Made by a program: the position numbers and the translations under genes | DNA from: an uncultured Flavobacteriales bacterium | Lineage (GTDB): Bacteria; Bacteroidota; Bacteroidia; Flavobacteriales; BACL11 | Direction: 5' to 3' | Assembly: GCA_943788405.1 (NCBI GenBank) | Contig: CALSQD010000002.1 | Coordinates: forward strand, 422,850 to 486,849 | Length of the DNA: 64,000 bases | Shown: positions 44,528 through 53,457 of the stretch, in pieces | Layout: each line of letters begins with the position of its first letter | How positions within the stretch are numbered: the stretch's first letter is position 1 | Notes under the pieces: generated by a model | Seen by the model: only the letters and a program-made list of their open reading frames with translations | The model's database searches: none | What the model was told of the DNA's origin: nothing

Positions 44528-45595
44528 TTATGCGTTTGTATTTATATTATTTAAATCGTTAAATGATCTTGTTAATCTAGCTTTAAATGTTAATTCTCCA
44601 GCTCTAGTATAAACTCTAGGATCGTAATATTTCTTGTTTGGTTTTTCTTCCCCATCAGGGTTTCCAATTTGAGTTTTTACATAATCATTTTTAGCTAAGA
44701 AATAATCTCTTACTCCTTCAGTAAAACCCCATTGTAAATCAGTGTCAATATTCATTTTGATAACACCATAACCGATTGCTTCAGTAATTTCTGCTTGACT
44801 AGAACCTGAACCACCATGAAATACAAAGTTAATTGGTTGTTTTTCAGTGTTAAATTTTTCTTCAATGAATTTTTGAGAATTATCAAGAATTTTTGGAGTT
44901 AAAACAACATTTCCTGGCTTATATACTCCATGTACATTTCCAAAGGCAGCAGCAATAGTAAATTTATCACTTATTTTCATTAGCTCTTCATAAGCATAAG
45001 CAACTTCTTCAGGTTGAGTATATAATTTTGAAATATCAACATCAGTATTATCTACACCATCTTCCTCTCCTCCAGTAATTCCTAATTCAATTTCTAAAGT
45101 CATTCCAATAGCACTCATTCTTTTTAAGTACTTTTTACATAATTCAATATTTTCTTCAAGAGGTTCTTCTGATAGATCAATCATATGTGAAGAATATAAA
45201 GGTTTTCCATGAGCAGCATAAAATTCTTCACCTGCTTCTAATAAGCCGTCAATCCAAGGTAGTAATTTTTTTGCTGCATGATCAGTATGTAAGATAACAC
45301 TTGCTCCATAAAGTTCTGCCATTTGATGCACATGCATTGCTCCTGAAATTCCTCCTGCAATTGCAGCTTCATGGTTTTCATTTGAAAGCCCTTTTCCTGC
45401 ATAAAATACGCAACCTCCATTTGAAAACTGAACTATAGAAGGTGAATTTAATTCTGCTGATGTCTCCAAAACAGCATTTACTGTACTTGTATTACTTACA
45501 TTTACAGCAGGTAGTGCATATTTGTTTGCTTTAGCATCAGCAAAAACTTCTTGTAATTGCTCACCAGTTAACACCCCATATTCAAATTTTGACAT
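44528..45595 (-). CDS. fbaA: Fructose-bisphosphate aldolase, class II
   Basis: 355 residues, matching the class IIA length. Zinc and catalytic motifs are in order: [12 protein letters not shown] (Asp/His), the [12 protein letters not shown] segment with Glu, the second His in FGNVHGVY, and FHGGSGSS (third His and phosphate site). It cleaves fructose 1,6-bisphosphate in glycolysis and forms it in gluconeogenesis. A TAATTTTG element at 45624-45631 (minus) gives a leader of about 28 bases. Confidence 0.97.
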   Translation of the reverse strand: MSKFEYGVLTGEQLQEVFADAKANKYALPAVNVSNTSTVNAVLETSAELNSPSIVQFSNGGCVFYAGKGLSNENHEAAIAGGISGAMHVHQMAELYGASVILHTDHAAKKLLPWIDGLLEAGEEFYAAHGKPLYSSHMIDLSEEPLEENIELCKKYLKRMSAIGMTLEIELGITGGEEDGVDNTDVDISKLYTQPEEVAYAYEELMKISDKFTIAAAFGNVHGVYKPGNVVLTPKILDNSQKFIEEKFNTEKQPINFVFHGGSGSSQAEITEAIGYGVIKMNIDTDLQWGFTEGVRDYFLAKNDYVKTQIGNPDGEEKPNKKYYDPRVYTRAGELTFKARLTRSFNDLNNINTNA

Positions 45596-45701
45596 ACTTT
45601 TTTTAGTTTTTATTTTAGAGGAACAAAATTATAAGATTGTAATGAAATGGGGCATATATTTCCAATAAATTCATATTATTGATTATTCAAATAAAAAAAG
45701 A

Positions 45702-46418
45702 GTGATTACAAAAAATCAGATTAAATATATAAGGGGTTTAGCGCTAAAAAAGAATAGAGTAAAAGAACAATGCTTTATTGTTGAAGGTGAAAAAAGTGTA
45801 GCAGAGTTACTAAATTCTTCTTTTCAAATTATTGATTTATTTGCTACAAAGCAGTGGATTGCAGAAAATAGTTATGAAAAAGCGAATGAAGTTACTGTTG
45901 CTGAACTTGCCCGAATAAGTAACTTGAAGTCGGCTAATAATGTATTAGCAGTTGTTAGTATTCCTGAAGAAAAGCAAGGGAGTAGTGACGGGTTGATTTT
46001 AGTACTTGATGATGTAAATGATCCTGGAAATTTAGGAACAATCATAAGGATGTGCGATTGGTTTGGTGTTCGGCAAATTGTATGTTCAAAAAATACGGTA
46101 GATATCTATAATTCAAAGGTAGTACAATCAACAATGGGTTCCTTGTTTAGAGTAGATATAATGTATGTTGATTTAGTAACCTATTTAGCAAAAGTTAATA
46201 CACCTATTTATGGAGCTTTTATGGAAGGAGAGAATATTAAAAGTATTAGCGCTAGTAAAAACATCCATTTAATAATGGGAAATGAGGCAAACGGAATTTC
46301 TAAAGAAGTTGAAAAATATATCAGTAAAAAAGTAACAATAAATAATGTTGGGGGTAATACTGAATCCTTAAATGTTGCAGTAGCTACTTCAATTTTGCTA
46401 CATGAGTTTTGTAGCTAG
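45702..46418 (+). CDS. TrmH/SpoU-family RNA 2'-O-methyltransferase
   Basis: 238 residues from a GTG start. An N-terminal substrate-binding domain (about 1-95, KYIRGLALKKNRVKEQCFIVEGEK) precedes the knotted SPOUT methyltransferase domain with LDDVNDPGNLGTIIRMCDWFG (motif 1, about 104-124), LIMGNEANGIS (motif 2) and GNTESLNVAVATSILLHEF (motif 3). The family methylates ribose 2'-OH in rRNA or tRNA; the member most alike is RlmB/TsnR-like, so 23S rRNA is the likely target but not certain. The end overlaps the convergent small gene by four bases. Confidence 0.9.
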   Translation: MITKNQIKYIRGLALKKNRVKEQCFIVEGEKSVAELLNSSFQIIDLFATKQWIAENSYEKANEVTVAELARISNLKSANNVLAVVSIPEEKQGSSDGLILVLDDVNDPGNLGTIIRMCDWFGVRQIVCSKNTVDIYNSKVVQSTMGSLFRVDIMYVDLVTYLAKVNTPIYGAFMEGENIKSISASKNIHLIMGNEANGISKEVEKYISKKVTINNVGGNTESLNVAVATSILLHEFCS

Positions 46419-46705
46419 CTTTGATTTGAAGTGTGTCCTGGTTTATACCTGTCTTCCCATCTTAATCCTTCCCATCCACAGTCATTGCATATGTAGCGTT
46501 TGCTATCAAAAACCCTAAAGGTAATGTGGTACAAGATTTTGTCTTTTGAAACTCGTTTTACTCTATTAAGTGCTGAACTGCAATCAGGACAACAATTGTT
46601 GCAATTTTTACATTTTTTTTTGCTTCCAATTGCCAGATATCGGAGGATAAATAATAACAAAAGATACAATAGTATTATGATAAATACTAGTAGAAATTGG
46701 TCCAT
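46415..46705 (-). CDS. Small membrane-anchored zinc-ribbon-like protein
   Basis: 96 residues: one N-terminal membrane helix (about 4-26), then a basic linker and CKNCNNCCPDC, with a second pair in YICNDCGWEG. Two pairs of C-x-x-C separated by about 35 residues suggest a zinc ribbon on the cytoplasmic side. I do not recognise the family. The gene is isolated between the methyltransferase gene and porT. Confidence 0.65.
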   Translation of the reverse strand: MDQFLLVFIIILLYLLLLFILRYLAIGSKKKCKNCNNCCPDCSSALNRVKRVSKDKILYHITFRVFDSKRYICNDCGWEGLRWEDRYKPGHTSNQS

Positions 46706-46815
46706 GAAATGTGGTTAATCGGTTTTTCTTTACTTATCATTGCCAAAAATAAAAAAAAAATTATTTTAGGAGAATAATAACAATAAAATTAAAGAAAAGT
46801 CGTTTGCTTCTCTTT

Positions 46816-47529
46816 TTATTCAAAAGTAAATGAAATCATCCAGCCATTTGTACTTAGGCGATTAATGGATTGAGTATATACAGTTTCATCTTCTGAAAGC
46901 AGGTTTAGAATTCCATAAGAAAGTTTAATTTGAGGAGAAAATTTGAAGTATTCTAAATAGAAATCAAGTCCAAAACCAACTTCTCCCATAAGGTCATTTT
47001 TCTTCAATTTTACAATCTCTTGCCCTTCATCATTTATCTTGTCTTGTGATGCAATATCTAGGCTATACTTTATTCCACCAAGTACATAGGTTCTGAAATT
47101 ATTATATCTAGCAGATTTATACTTAATGTAGATTGGAAAATCAATTAAAGTAGATTCAATTCGTTTTATCTTTTCATCACTTACACCATTACTATCAATG
47201 AATCCATAATGCAGGTGTCGTTCTCCAAAAACTAAGGTAGGAATAAAGCGTAGATCGGTAAATTTTCCAATTCTAAGGTTGGATACTATACCTAGGTTAA
47301 ATCCTTTTTGGCTGTTGGAAAGTAATGTTAATAGAGTGTCATTTGTTAGGGTGCTAGTGTTCTTTTGGATGTTAAAATTTAGTTCATTTATCCCTAGTGT
47401 AAATCCAAAATGCAATTTCTTAAAATCATACCTAATTAAATTTTGTGGTTTTTTATGCCTTTGTCCATAAGAAGTACTTGCTCCTATGAATAATATAAAA
47501 AGTATAAAATATTTAATTTGTTTTTGCAT
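46816..47529 (-). CDS. porT: Type IX secretion protein PorT (outer-membrane beta-barrel)
   Basis: 237 residues with a signal peptide (about 1-22). The body is an eight-stranded-type beta barrel (LHFGFTLGINELNFNIQ, GFNLGIVSNLRIGKFTDLRFIPTLVFGERHL, DFPIYIKYKS, YVLGGIKYSLDIA) ending in GWMISFTFE. PorT is needed for type IX secretion and gliding in Bacteroidota and is commonly next to ubiE, as here (23 bases downstream of it). It would support export of the tailed proteins in this window. A weak hairpin overlaps its stop. Confidence 0.88.
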   Translation of the reverse strand: MQKQIKYFILFILFIGASTSYGQRHKKPQNLIRYDFKKLHFGFTLGINELNFNIQKNTSTLTNDTLLTLLSNSQKGFNLGIVSNLRIGKFTDLRFIPTLVFGERHLHYGFIDSNGVSDEKIKRIESTLIDFPIYIKYKSARYNNFRTYVLGGIKYSLDIASQDKINDEGQEIVKLKKNDLMGEVGFGLDFYLEYFKFSPQIKLSYGILNLLSEDETVYTQSINRLSTNGWMISFTFE

Positions 47530-47552
47530 TCAGCCCCTTAACGATAAGGAAA

Positions 47553-48272
47553 TTATTTTATTGCAATATATAAGGATACAATACCCAAAGTTAAAGGGAT
47601 GTGTTTGCAGTTTTGAAATCCTGCTTTTTCTAATTCTACTAGAAAATCCTTTTCTGATGGAAAAGCAGAAACAGAATCAGGTAAGTAGGTGTAAGCATTT
47701 TTGTCTTTTGAAACAATACCGCCAATAAAAGGTAAAATATGATGAAAATATAAATTATAAAGTTGTTTTAATGGAAAGCTAGTTGGCTCTGAAGGCTCAA
47801 GTATTGCTACCATCCCACCTTCTTTTAAGGTTCTATTCATTTCTGATAAGCCTTTGTTTAGGTCTTCAAAATTACGCACACCAAAACCTGCAGTTATGGC
47901 ATCATAACTATTGTCCTTAAAAGGTAAGTTTTCTGAATCAGCTAATTTTAATTTAATTCTATCATTAAGCCCCTTTTTATTGATTTTTTCAATTCCAACA
48001 TCTAGCATACCTTGTGAAATATCAATACCTGTAATGTTAGCATTTGTGTATTTACTAGCACTAATAGCAAAGTCTCCTGTTCCAGTAGCAATATCAAGTA
48101 TAGTATTAGGGTTATTGCTTAGTTTTTTAATTGCAATTTTCCTCCAGATATTATCCATTCCTAAGGACAAAGTATGGTTCAAAAAATCATAACTTCCTGC
48201 AATGTTATCAAACATTTTAGTTACTTGTTTTTTCTTTCCTTCTGTTGAATTGTAAGGAGTTACTTTGCTCAT
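47553..48272 (-). CDS. ubiE: Demethylmenaquinone methyltransferase
   Basis: 239 residues, a class I SAM methyltransferase with DIATGTGDFAI (SAM site, about 60-70), GIDISQGML, and DAITAGFGVRNFEDLNKGL, the UbiE/MenG signature. It adds the C-methyl group in the last step of menaquinone synthesis at the membrane surface. It shares its first base with the end of rfaE1, so the two are co-translated, and it precedes porT. Confidence 0.95.
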   Translation of the reverse strand: MSKVTPYNSTEGKKKQVTKMFDNIAGSYDFLNHTLSLGMDNIWRKIAIKKLSNNPNTILDIATGTGDFAISASKYTNANITGIDISQGMLDVGIEKINKKGLNDRIKLKLADSENLPFKDNSYDAITAGFGVRNFEDLNKGLSEMNRTLKEGGMVAILEPSEPTSFPLKQLYNLYFHHILPFIGGIVSKDKNAYTYLPDSVSAFPSEKDFLVELEKAGFQNCKHIPLTLGIVSLYIAIK

Positions 48273-49246
48273 TATTTGATTTGTTTTATTGCCTCAGCAA
48301 GTAGTTTTTCTTTGTTGATAGGTACAACTCCAACTTCCTCACAAACTATTCCTCCAGCAAGGGTTGATAGTATTGATAAATCAGTGTAATCCATTCCTGA
48401 TGCTAAACATAAACTAGCTACAGAAATAACAGTATCTCCAGCTCCAGAAACATCAATAATATCACATTTAAAGGCTGGGGTATGTTTGAATTCTTTTTCT
48501 GAGTTAATGCATATTCCTCTTTCTGATAGGGTAAGTAAAACTCCTTTTGCAGCAAGTTGTGAGCGTAATTCTGCTGAAGCTTTTTCTATCTCATCAACTT
48601 TATTTGCATCAAACTCAATATTCATCCCAGCTTTTATTTCAGCTAAATTAGGTTTAAATATAGTACAGTTTTTATAAGAATTAAAGTTTTGCTTTTTAGG
48701 ATCAACTATAGTTGGAATTCCTTTTTTATTTGCTGTAGCTAATACGCTTTCAATAACTTCAGCAGTAAGGACTCCTTTGTTGTAATCTTGCAGAATAATA
48801 ACATCAATATCTTGCATTAAACTTTCCGTAAGTTTTAAGAATTCTTCAGCTTGAACGATAGGGTAGGTTTCCTCTTCATCAATTCTTAATTGGTGTTTAT
48901 TTTCAGCAATTACCCTAGTTTTTATAGTTGTTTTTCTCTTATTAGTTGAAAGAATTCCTGCAATAGAAAGATTAGATTCTTGCATTAATTCTTCAAATAA
49001 AACCCCTCTGTTACCAGTGCCAACTACTGAGCATAAAATAGGAGTTGCTCCAAGTGCTTTTAGGTTAAGTGCAACATTAGCAGCACCTCCTAATCGGTTT
49101 TCATGTTTCTTTACATCAACAACTGGTACAGGAGCTTCAGGCGACATACGGTTTATCTCTCCCCACATGTAGGCGTCAATCATAGCATCACCTACAATAA
49201 GGACTTTTTTGTTGTTGAATTCCTGAAATAATGTATTAAAATCCAT
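48272..49246 (-). CDS. rfaE1: ADP-heptose synthesis kinase (D-glycero-beta-D-manno-heptose-7-phosphate kinase), PfkB family
   Basis: 324 residues covering only the kinase domain of HldE-type proteins. KVLIVGDAMIDAYMWGEINRMSPEAPVPV at the start (in part) is typical of RfaE domain I, then GGAANVALNLKALG, LQDYNKG and the PfkB motif DVSGAGDTVIS with the catalytic Asp. It makes heptose 1,7-bisphosphate for lipopolysaccharide core synthesis. The nucleotidyltransferase domain is absent and would be separate. It overlaps neighbours on both sides by one base. Confidence 0.88.
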   Translation of the reverse strand: MDFNTLFQEFNNKKVLIVGDAMIDAYMWGEINRMSPEAPVPVVDVKKHENRLGGAANVALNLKALGATPILCSVVGTGNRGVLFEELMQESNLSIAGILSTNKRKTTIKTRVIAENKHQLRIDEEETYPIVQAEEFLKLTESLMQDIDVIILQDYNKGVLTAEVIESVLATANKKGIPTIVDPKKQNFNSYKNCTIFKPNLAEIKAGMNIEFDANKVDEIEKASAELRSQLAAKGVLLTLSERGICINSEKEFKHTPAFKCDIIDVSGAGDTVISVASLCLASGMDYTDLSILSTLAGGIVCEEVGVVPINKEKLLAEAIKQIK

Positions 49247-50442
49247 TAGCTTAATTTTGCTAATTGTTTTTTAATTCTTGCCATTGCTTCCATCAATTTA
49301 TCATCAGCAGCAGCATAAGAAATTCTCACACATTCAGGATTACCAAAGGCATCACCAGCTACAAAAGCAACATGTGAATTATTTAATAAGTACATGCAAA
49401 AGTCATTTGCATTATTGATAGTAGTAGTACCATCTGATTTCCCAAAATAATAACTTACATCAGGGAAAACATAAAATGCACCTTGAGGAATATTACACTT
49501 AATTCCTTCAATATTATTTAACTCGTTTAAAATCATATCTCTCCTTTTTAGGAAAGTAGCTTTCATGTCGGCAGTAACTTCTTTAGGGTTAGCAAGCATA
49601 GCGGTTTCAGCAGCTTTTTGTGCAATAGCACAAGTTGCTGAAGTAACTTGTCCTTGAATTTTATTACAAGCCTTAGCTATCCAAAGTGGTGCACCAATAA
49701 AACCAACACGCCAACCCGTCATAGCATATCCTTTGGACACTCCATTTACAGTAATTGTTCTATCTTTCATACTTGGGATTGTACCCATAGAAAAGTGTCC
49801 TTCAGTAAAATTGATATGCTCATAAATCTCATCAGCAATTACATAAATGTCAGGATATTTCTCCAACATTTTTGAGATAGCTTCTAGCTCTATTTTTGTA
49901 TAAACTGTTCCACTTGGGTTGCAAGGTGAACTGAACATCAATAGCTTAGTATTTGGTGTAATTGCAGCTTCCAACTGTTCAGGAGTAACCTTAAAATCAG
50001 TAGCAATTGTTGAAGGAACTTCAACAGGAACACCCTCTGCAAGCTTTACAATCTCGGCATAACTTACCCAGTAAGGACAAGGTAAAAGTACCTCATCACC
50101 AGGATTCAATAAACTTAAACACACATTGGCTAAGGATTGCTTAGCTCCAGTAGAAGTTACAATTTGATCAGCTGTATATTCTAAATGATTATCTCTTTTG
50201 AATTTAGTAACAATAGCATTTCTTAACTCAGGTAAACCAGGAACTGGTGTGTAGTGCGAAAAGTTATCATCAATTGCTTTTTTTGCAGCTTGTTTAATAA
50301 AATCAGGTGTGTCAAAATCAGGCTCACCAAGGCTTAAGGCAATTACATCATGTCCTTCTGCTTTTAGTTCACGGCTCATTCTTGCCATTGCAAGGGTTGC
50401 TGATTCTGCTAATCGGTTTAGTCTATCTGAAACTTTTGTCAT
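49246..50442 (-). CDS. aspC: Pyridoxal-phosphate aminotransferase, class I (aspartate aminotransferase type)
   Basis: 398 residues from the ATG at 50442 (MTKVSDRLNRLAESATLAM...); a longer frame upstream runs into non-homologous sequence and a TATATTTG -7 element at 50472-50479 (minus). Motifs: SLGEPDFDTPDF, TSTGAKQSLANV, the Asn/Asp pair in SPCNPSGTVY and VIADEIYEH, the PLP lysine in NGVSKGYAMTGWRVG, and the end Arg in ECVRISYA. It exchanges amino groups between aspartate and 2-oxoglutarate in the Ia-gamma subgroup. First gene of the aspC-rfaE1-ubiE-porT run. Confidence 0.92.
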   Translation of the reverse strand: MTKVSDRLNRLAESATLAMARMSRELKAEGHDVIALSLGEPDFDTPDFIKQAAKKAIDDNFSHYTPVPGLPELRNAIVTKFKRDNHLEYTADQIVTSTGAKQSLANVCLSLLNPGDEVLLPCPYWVSYAEIVKLAEGVPVEVPSTIATDFKVTPEQLEAAITPNTKLLMFSSPCNPSGTVYTKIELEAISKMLEKYPDIYVIADEIYEHINFTEGHFSMGTIPSMKDRTITVNGVSKGYAMTGWRVGFIGAPLWIAKACNKIQGQVTSATCAIAQKAAETAMLANPKEVTADMKATFLKRRDMILNELNNIEGIKCNIPQGAFYVFPDVSYYFGKSDGTTTINNANDFCMYLLNNSHVAFVAGDAFGNPECVRISYAAADDKLMEAMARIKKQLAKLS

Positions 50443-50516
50443 GCTTTTTGCTTGTGGTTTTTTAAAGGATGCAAATATAGGAAATAGTTGTTGGTTGGTT
50501 TTACTAGTTATCAGAT

Positions 50517-50547
50517 TTTGTTTTCTGTTTTCAAATTTGTAGTTTTG
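50517..50547 (+). promoter_or_regulatory. Promoter of the DUF6150 gene with both elements
   Basis: TTTG at 50517-50520, 19 bases, then TAGTTTTG at 50540-50547, matching the Bacteroidota -33/-7 consensus. The ATG at 50552 begins four bases later, so the message is probably leaderless. Confidence 0.7.
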
Positions 50548-50551
50548 AAGC

Positions 50552-50890
50552 ATGAAAAAAATAATTTTAGTTCTTATTTTGGTAATCAGTTGCCCGGCAG
50601 TTACCAAAGCACAAAAAGTATTTTCAGTAGAATATGCTAGCCAAGCTGATGTAAAAGTATTTGTTGCTGACTATGAAAGTAGGGCTGATTTATTGGTTTA
50701 TAAAGTAGATTATGAAAGTAGAGCAGGAAAGAATGATGGGAATTGGTTTTTTGTAGATTATGCAAGCCAAGCTGATAAAAAGATATTTTTTGTGGACTAT
50801 GCCTCACAGGCTGATGTTATCATTTATTTTGCTGATTATAGCAGTAGAGTAGGGTGGAAGAATAAAGAAAAAATGCATTTGTTTTATTAA
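50552..50890 (+). CDS. DUF6150-type protein with six V-D-Y-x-S-[QR]-A-D repeats
   Basis: 112 residues with an N-terminal signal peptide (about 1-20, cut after ...TKAQ). The mature part is built from six short repeats of about 13-16 residues: VEYASQADVKVF, ADYESRADLLVY, VDYESRAG, VDYASQADKKIF, VDYASQADVIIY and ADYSSRVG. This is the pattern of small exported DUF6150 proteins found in Bacteroidota and elsewhere; function unknown. Each repeat is likely one strand and turn of a beta structure. It is followed after 16 bases by a frameshifted lipoprotein gene. Confidence 0.8.
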   Translation: MKKIILVLILVISCPAVTKAQKVFSVEYASQADVKVFVADYESRADLLVYKVDYESRAGKNDGNWFFVDYASQADKKIFFVDYASQADVIIYFADYSSRVGWKNKEKMHLFY

Positions 50891-50906
50891 TTTAAAACCT
50901 AAAATT

Positions 50907-51245
50907 ATGAAAAAACAACTACTTATATTAGTTTGTTTGCCTTTACTTTTTATTTCTTGTAAAAAAGAAAAATCAGAAATAGAAATTGAACCTTCTAATA
51001 TTACTATTAATAAGATATGGGAATTATCAATGCAAAATACTTATCTTACAGAAGGAGATCAGTATCAGAATGGATTTTATGTGGATTCTTTAACTGGGTA
51101 TATTTATACTGGTCAGATAAACTATATAAGTTCAGCTTCAATTGTAATAAGTAACGATACAGTTTTTCCTGCTTCTTCTGCTAACTATTCATCAAGAATT
51201 TGGAGTATTAATAATAACCAGGTTATTATAGATACTTATATATGA
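50907..51245 (+). CDS. Lipoprotein of unknown function, N-terminal part (frameshifted)
   Basis: 112 residues ending in a premature TGA. A lipoprotein signal (about 1-18, LLFISC with lipidated Cys) is followed by KKEKSEIEIEPSN and beta-rich sequence with the segment W-E-L-S-M-Q-N. The frame should continue at 51241 in the next phase to 51492; an added TA in the TATATA run or loss of one A joins them. The whole protein would have about 195 residues and resembles lipocalin-like DUF lipoproteins of Bacteroidota, with low certainty. Confidence 0.7.
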   Translation: MKKQLLILVCLPLLFISCKKEKSEIEIEPSNITINKIWELSMQNTYLTEGDQYQNGFYVDSLTGYIYTGQINYISSASIVISNDTVFPASSANYSSRIWSINNNQVIIDTYI

Positions 51246-51492
51246 TGTAAATGGATTTCCTTATAATATATCACAATATAATTATACTATAAATTTAGAT
51301 ACATTAGTTATTGATTTTCAGTTAGGTAATGTTAAGAAATTTGTGATAAATGAATTAACTGCTGATAAACTTCAAATTACCTCAATATCAGAAACAAACT
51401 ACTTCCCAATATTTGATGTTAATGGTATTTATCAAGATACTGTAATGTTGAATTTTACTTCTGATAACTATTTCTTTGATAAGGCACAATAA
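51241..51492 (+). pseudogene. C-terminal part of the frameshifted lipoprotein
   Basis: Reads TAT GAT GTA AAT GGA onward with no stop until TAA at 51490-51492, 83 codons that include YDVNGFPYNISQYNY, LDTLVIDF and the end YFFDKAQ. The body alternates like beta strands and lacks any start codon with a ribosome site, so it is the lost C-terminus of the preceding gene, not an independent one. Confidence 0.7.
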
Positions 51493-52434
51493 CTACAAAG
51501 TTGCCAGTAACTCATAAATAGAACTACCTTTTTCAAGAGCTTGTTCTAAGTCAGATAAAGTATTATTTGCTTTTAGCAGTTGGTACTTTTTATTTCCTAG
51601 TTCTTCCTTAATAATATGATGTAGCCAATAAGTATTTTGTTGTTTTCTATTTTCTGCCTTCCAACCACTAGCTATCATTTGTGCATCAAAACGATTAATC
51701 GTTTCAAAAATATCAGCAATTCCTGTATTTTCTAAGGAAGAACAAGTGCTTACTTGAGGAATCCAACCATTTTCCATAGCAGGGAATAGGTGTAATGCTC
51801 TTTTGTATTCTAGGGCTGCATTCTTGGCTTTTTGAAAATTATCTCCCTCAGCTTTAGTAATTACAAGTGCGTCAGCCAATTCCATTATCCCTCTTTTAAT
51901 TCCTTGTAATTCATCCCCAGCACCAGCTAGCATTAGCAGTAAAAAGAAATCCACTAAATTACTTACAGTTGTTTCACTTTGCCCAACACCAACTGTTTCA
52001 ATAAGGATAATTTCAAAACCTGCTGCTTCACATAAAATTATACTTTCTCGTGTTTTGTTAGCTACTCCTCCAAGTGTTCCACTACTTGGGCTTGGTCGGA
52101 TAAAAGCGTTCTTGTCTGCTGCAAGTTCGTGCATACGGCTTTTATCTCCTAAAATACTTCCGTGTGTTCTTTCGCTTGTTGGGTCAATAGCCAATACGGC
52201 TACTTTTTTTCCTTGGCTAGTTAGTAGTTTTCCAAAAGCTTCAATAAAGGTGCTTTTTCCTACACCAGGCACTCCTGTTACTCCAATTCTTATTGATTCT
52301 ACACTATGGGGTAAACAGGCAGTAATTAAATCTTGTGCTTGTTTTTCATGTTCAGGTAAAGTGCTTTCTAATAGGGTAATTCCTTGCCCTAAAGCAGTTC
52401 GGTTACCTTTAATTATTTCCTGAGCGAGTTCCAT
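51493..52434 (-). CDS. meaB: MeaB/ArgK-type GTPase chaperone of a B12-dependent mutase
   Basis: 313 residues. A G domain with P-loop GVPGVGKSTF (about 52-61), LAIDPTSERTHGSILGDKSRM (switch region), ETVGVGQSE, and VITKAEGDN for guanine, followed by the C-terminal dimerisation helix. MeaB proteins guard and reload cobalamin on methylmalonyl-CoA mutase. A separate MeaB beside a fused IcmF elsewhere suggests that the genome also has a stand-alone mutase. The gene is the last of a minus-strand run starting at lpxD or further upstream; it shares its first base with ridA's end. Confidence 0.93.
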   Translation of the reverse strand: MELAQEIIKGNRTALGQGITLLESTLPEHEKQAQDLITACLPHSVESIRIGVTGVPGVGKSTFIEAFGKLLTSQGKKVAVLAIDPTSERTHGSILGDKSRMHELAADKNAFIRPSPSSGTLGGVANKTRESIILCEAAGFEIILIETVGVGQSETTVSNLVDFFLLLMLAGAGDELQGIKRGIMELADALVITKAEGDNFQKAKNAALEYKRALHLFPAMENGWIPQVSTCSSLENTGIADIFETINRFDAQMIASGWKAENRKQQNTYWLHHIIKEELGNKKYQLLKANNTLSDLEQALEKGSSIYELLATL

Positions 52435-52811
52435 TATTTTACGGCTATTACTGAAATTTCTACATTTACATTTTTAGGTAATACTGAAACTTGTACTGCC
52501 TCACGAGCAGGAGGATTGTCTCCAAAACTTTTAGCATATACTTCATTTATAGCTGCATAATCGTTCATGTCTTTCATGAAAATTGAGCATTTAACAACAT
52601 TGCTAAAATCCATTTCTGCTGCTGTAAGTACTGCTGAGATATTCTGCATTACTTGCTTAGTTTCAGTAGTAATATTTTCCATTACTAATTTTCCAGTAGC
52701 TGGGTTTATTGCAATTTGCCCTGAGCAATAAAGTGTATTGTTACTTAAAATAGCTTGGCTGTAAGGCCCAATTGCTGCAGGAGCATTTTTAGTTGATATT
52801 ACTTTTTTCAT
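52434..52811 (-). CDS. ridA: RidA family reactive imine/enamine deaminase
   Basis: 125 residues from the ATG at 52811; the frame could extend ten codons upstream but would then overlap yggS. The family marks are AAIGPYSQAIL near the N-terminus, YCSGQIAINPATGKLV, and the end with ARxx in PPAREAVQVSVLPKNVNVEISVIA. RidA hydrolyses reactive 2-aminoacrylate-type imines made by PLP enzymes, which fits its neighbours yggS, serA and serC. Confidence 0.93.
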   Translation of the reverse strand: MKKVISTKNAPAAIGPYSQAILSNNTLYCSGQIAINPATGKLVMENITTETKQVMQNISAVLTAAEMDFSNVVKCSIFMKDMNDYAAINEVYAKSFGDNPPAREAVQVSVLPKNVNVEISVIAVK

Positions 52812-52815
52812 GATA

Positions 52816-53457
52816 TTAATTTCTGTTTCCAAATATAGCACTTCCTACACGAACCATAGTGCTACCTTGTTCAATTGCTAATTTATAATCGCCACTCATC
52901 CCCATGCATAGAGTAGTGATAGTATCGTTTTTTATAGTATCAAATACAGTTTTAAGGCTTTTGAATTCTTGTGTTACTTGCTTGGTGTCTTCTGTAAAAG
53001 TTGCCATTCCCATCAGTCCTACAATTTTGATATTTTCAAATTGTTTAGCTTCACTCAAAGCACTTTCAACTTCATTTATACCAAAACCAAATTTTGTACT
53101 TTCGGTAGCGATATGAACTTGTAAAAGGCAGTCAATACTTCTGTTATTTTGTTCAGCTCTTTTATTTATTTCCTTCAATAATTTTAGGCTATCTACTCCA
53201 TGAATTAAGGATACAAATGGAGCAATAAATTTTACTTTATTGCTTTGTAAATGCCCAATCATGTGCCACTGAATATCCTCAGGAAGTTGCTCAGCCTTCT
53301 GTGCTAATTCTTGCACTTTGTTTTCACCAAATATTCTTTGCCCTGCATTGTATGCTTCAAGTATAGAAGTATTGGGCTTTGTTTTGGAAACAGCAACTAA
53401 AGTAATGCTATTATCTAATGTGTTTTTTATTAGGTTTAACTTGTTTGCTATAGACAT
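52816..53457 (-). CDS. yggS: YggS-family PLP homeostasis protein
   Basis: 213 residues. The PLP-binding lysine is in LVAVSKTKP (about Lys26), followed by GENKVQEL, WHMIGHLQSNK and GVDSLKL, and the phosphate-binding end LCMGMSGDYKLAIEQGSTMVRVGSAIFG in part, all typical of YggS/PROSC. The protein binds PLP without catalysis and helps balance B6 vitamers and amino acids. It shares one base with the end of the upstream DUF1015 gene. Confidence 0.93.
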   Translation of the reverse strand: MSIANKLNLIKNTLDNSITLVAVSKTKPNTSILEAYNAGQRIFGENKVQELAQKAEQLPEDIQWHMIGHLQSNKVKFIAPFVSLIHGVDSLKLLKEINKRAEQNNRSIDCLLQVHIATESTKFGFGINEVESALSEAKQFENIKIVGLMGMATFTEDTKQVTQEFKSLKTVFDTIKNDTITTLCMGMSGDYKLAIEQGSTMVRVGSAIFGNRN

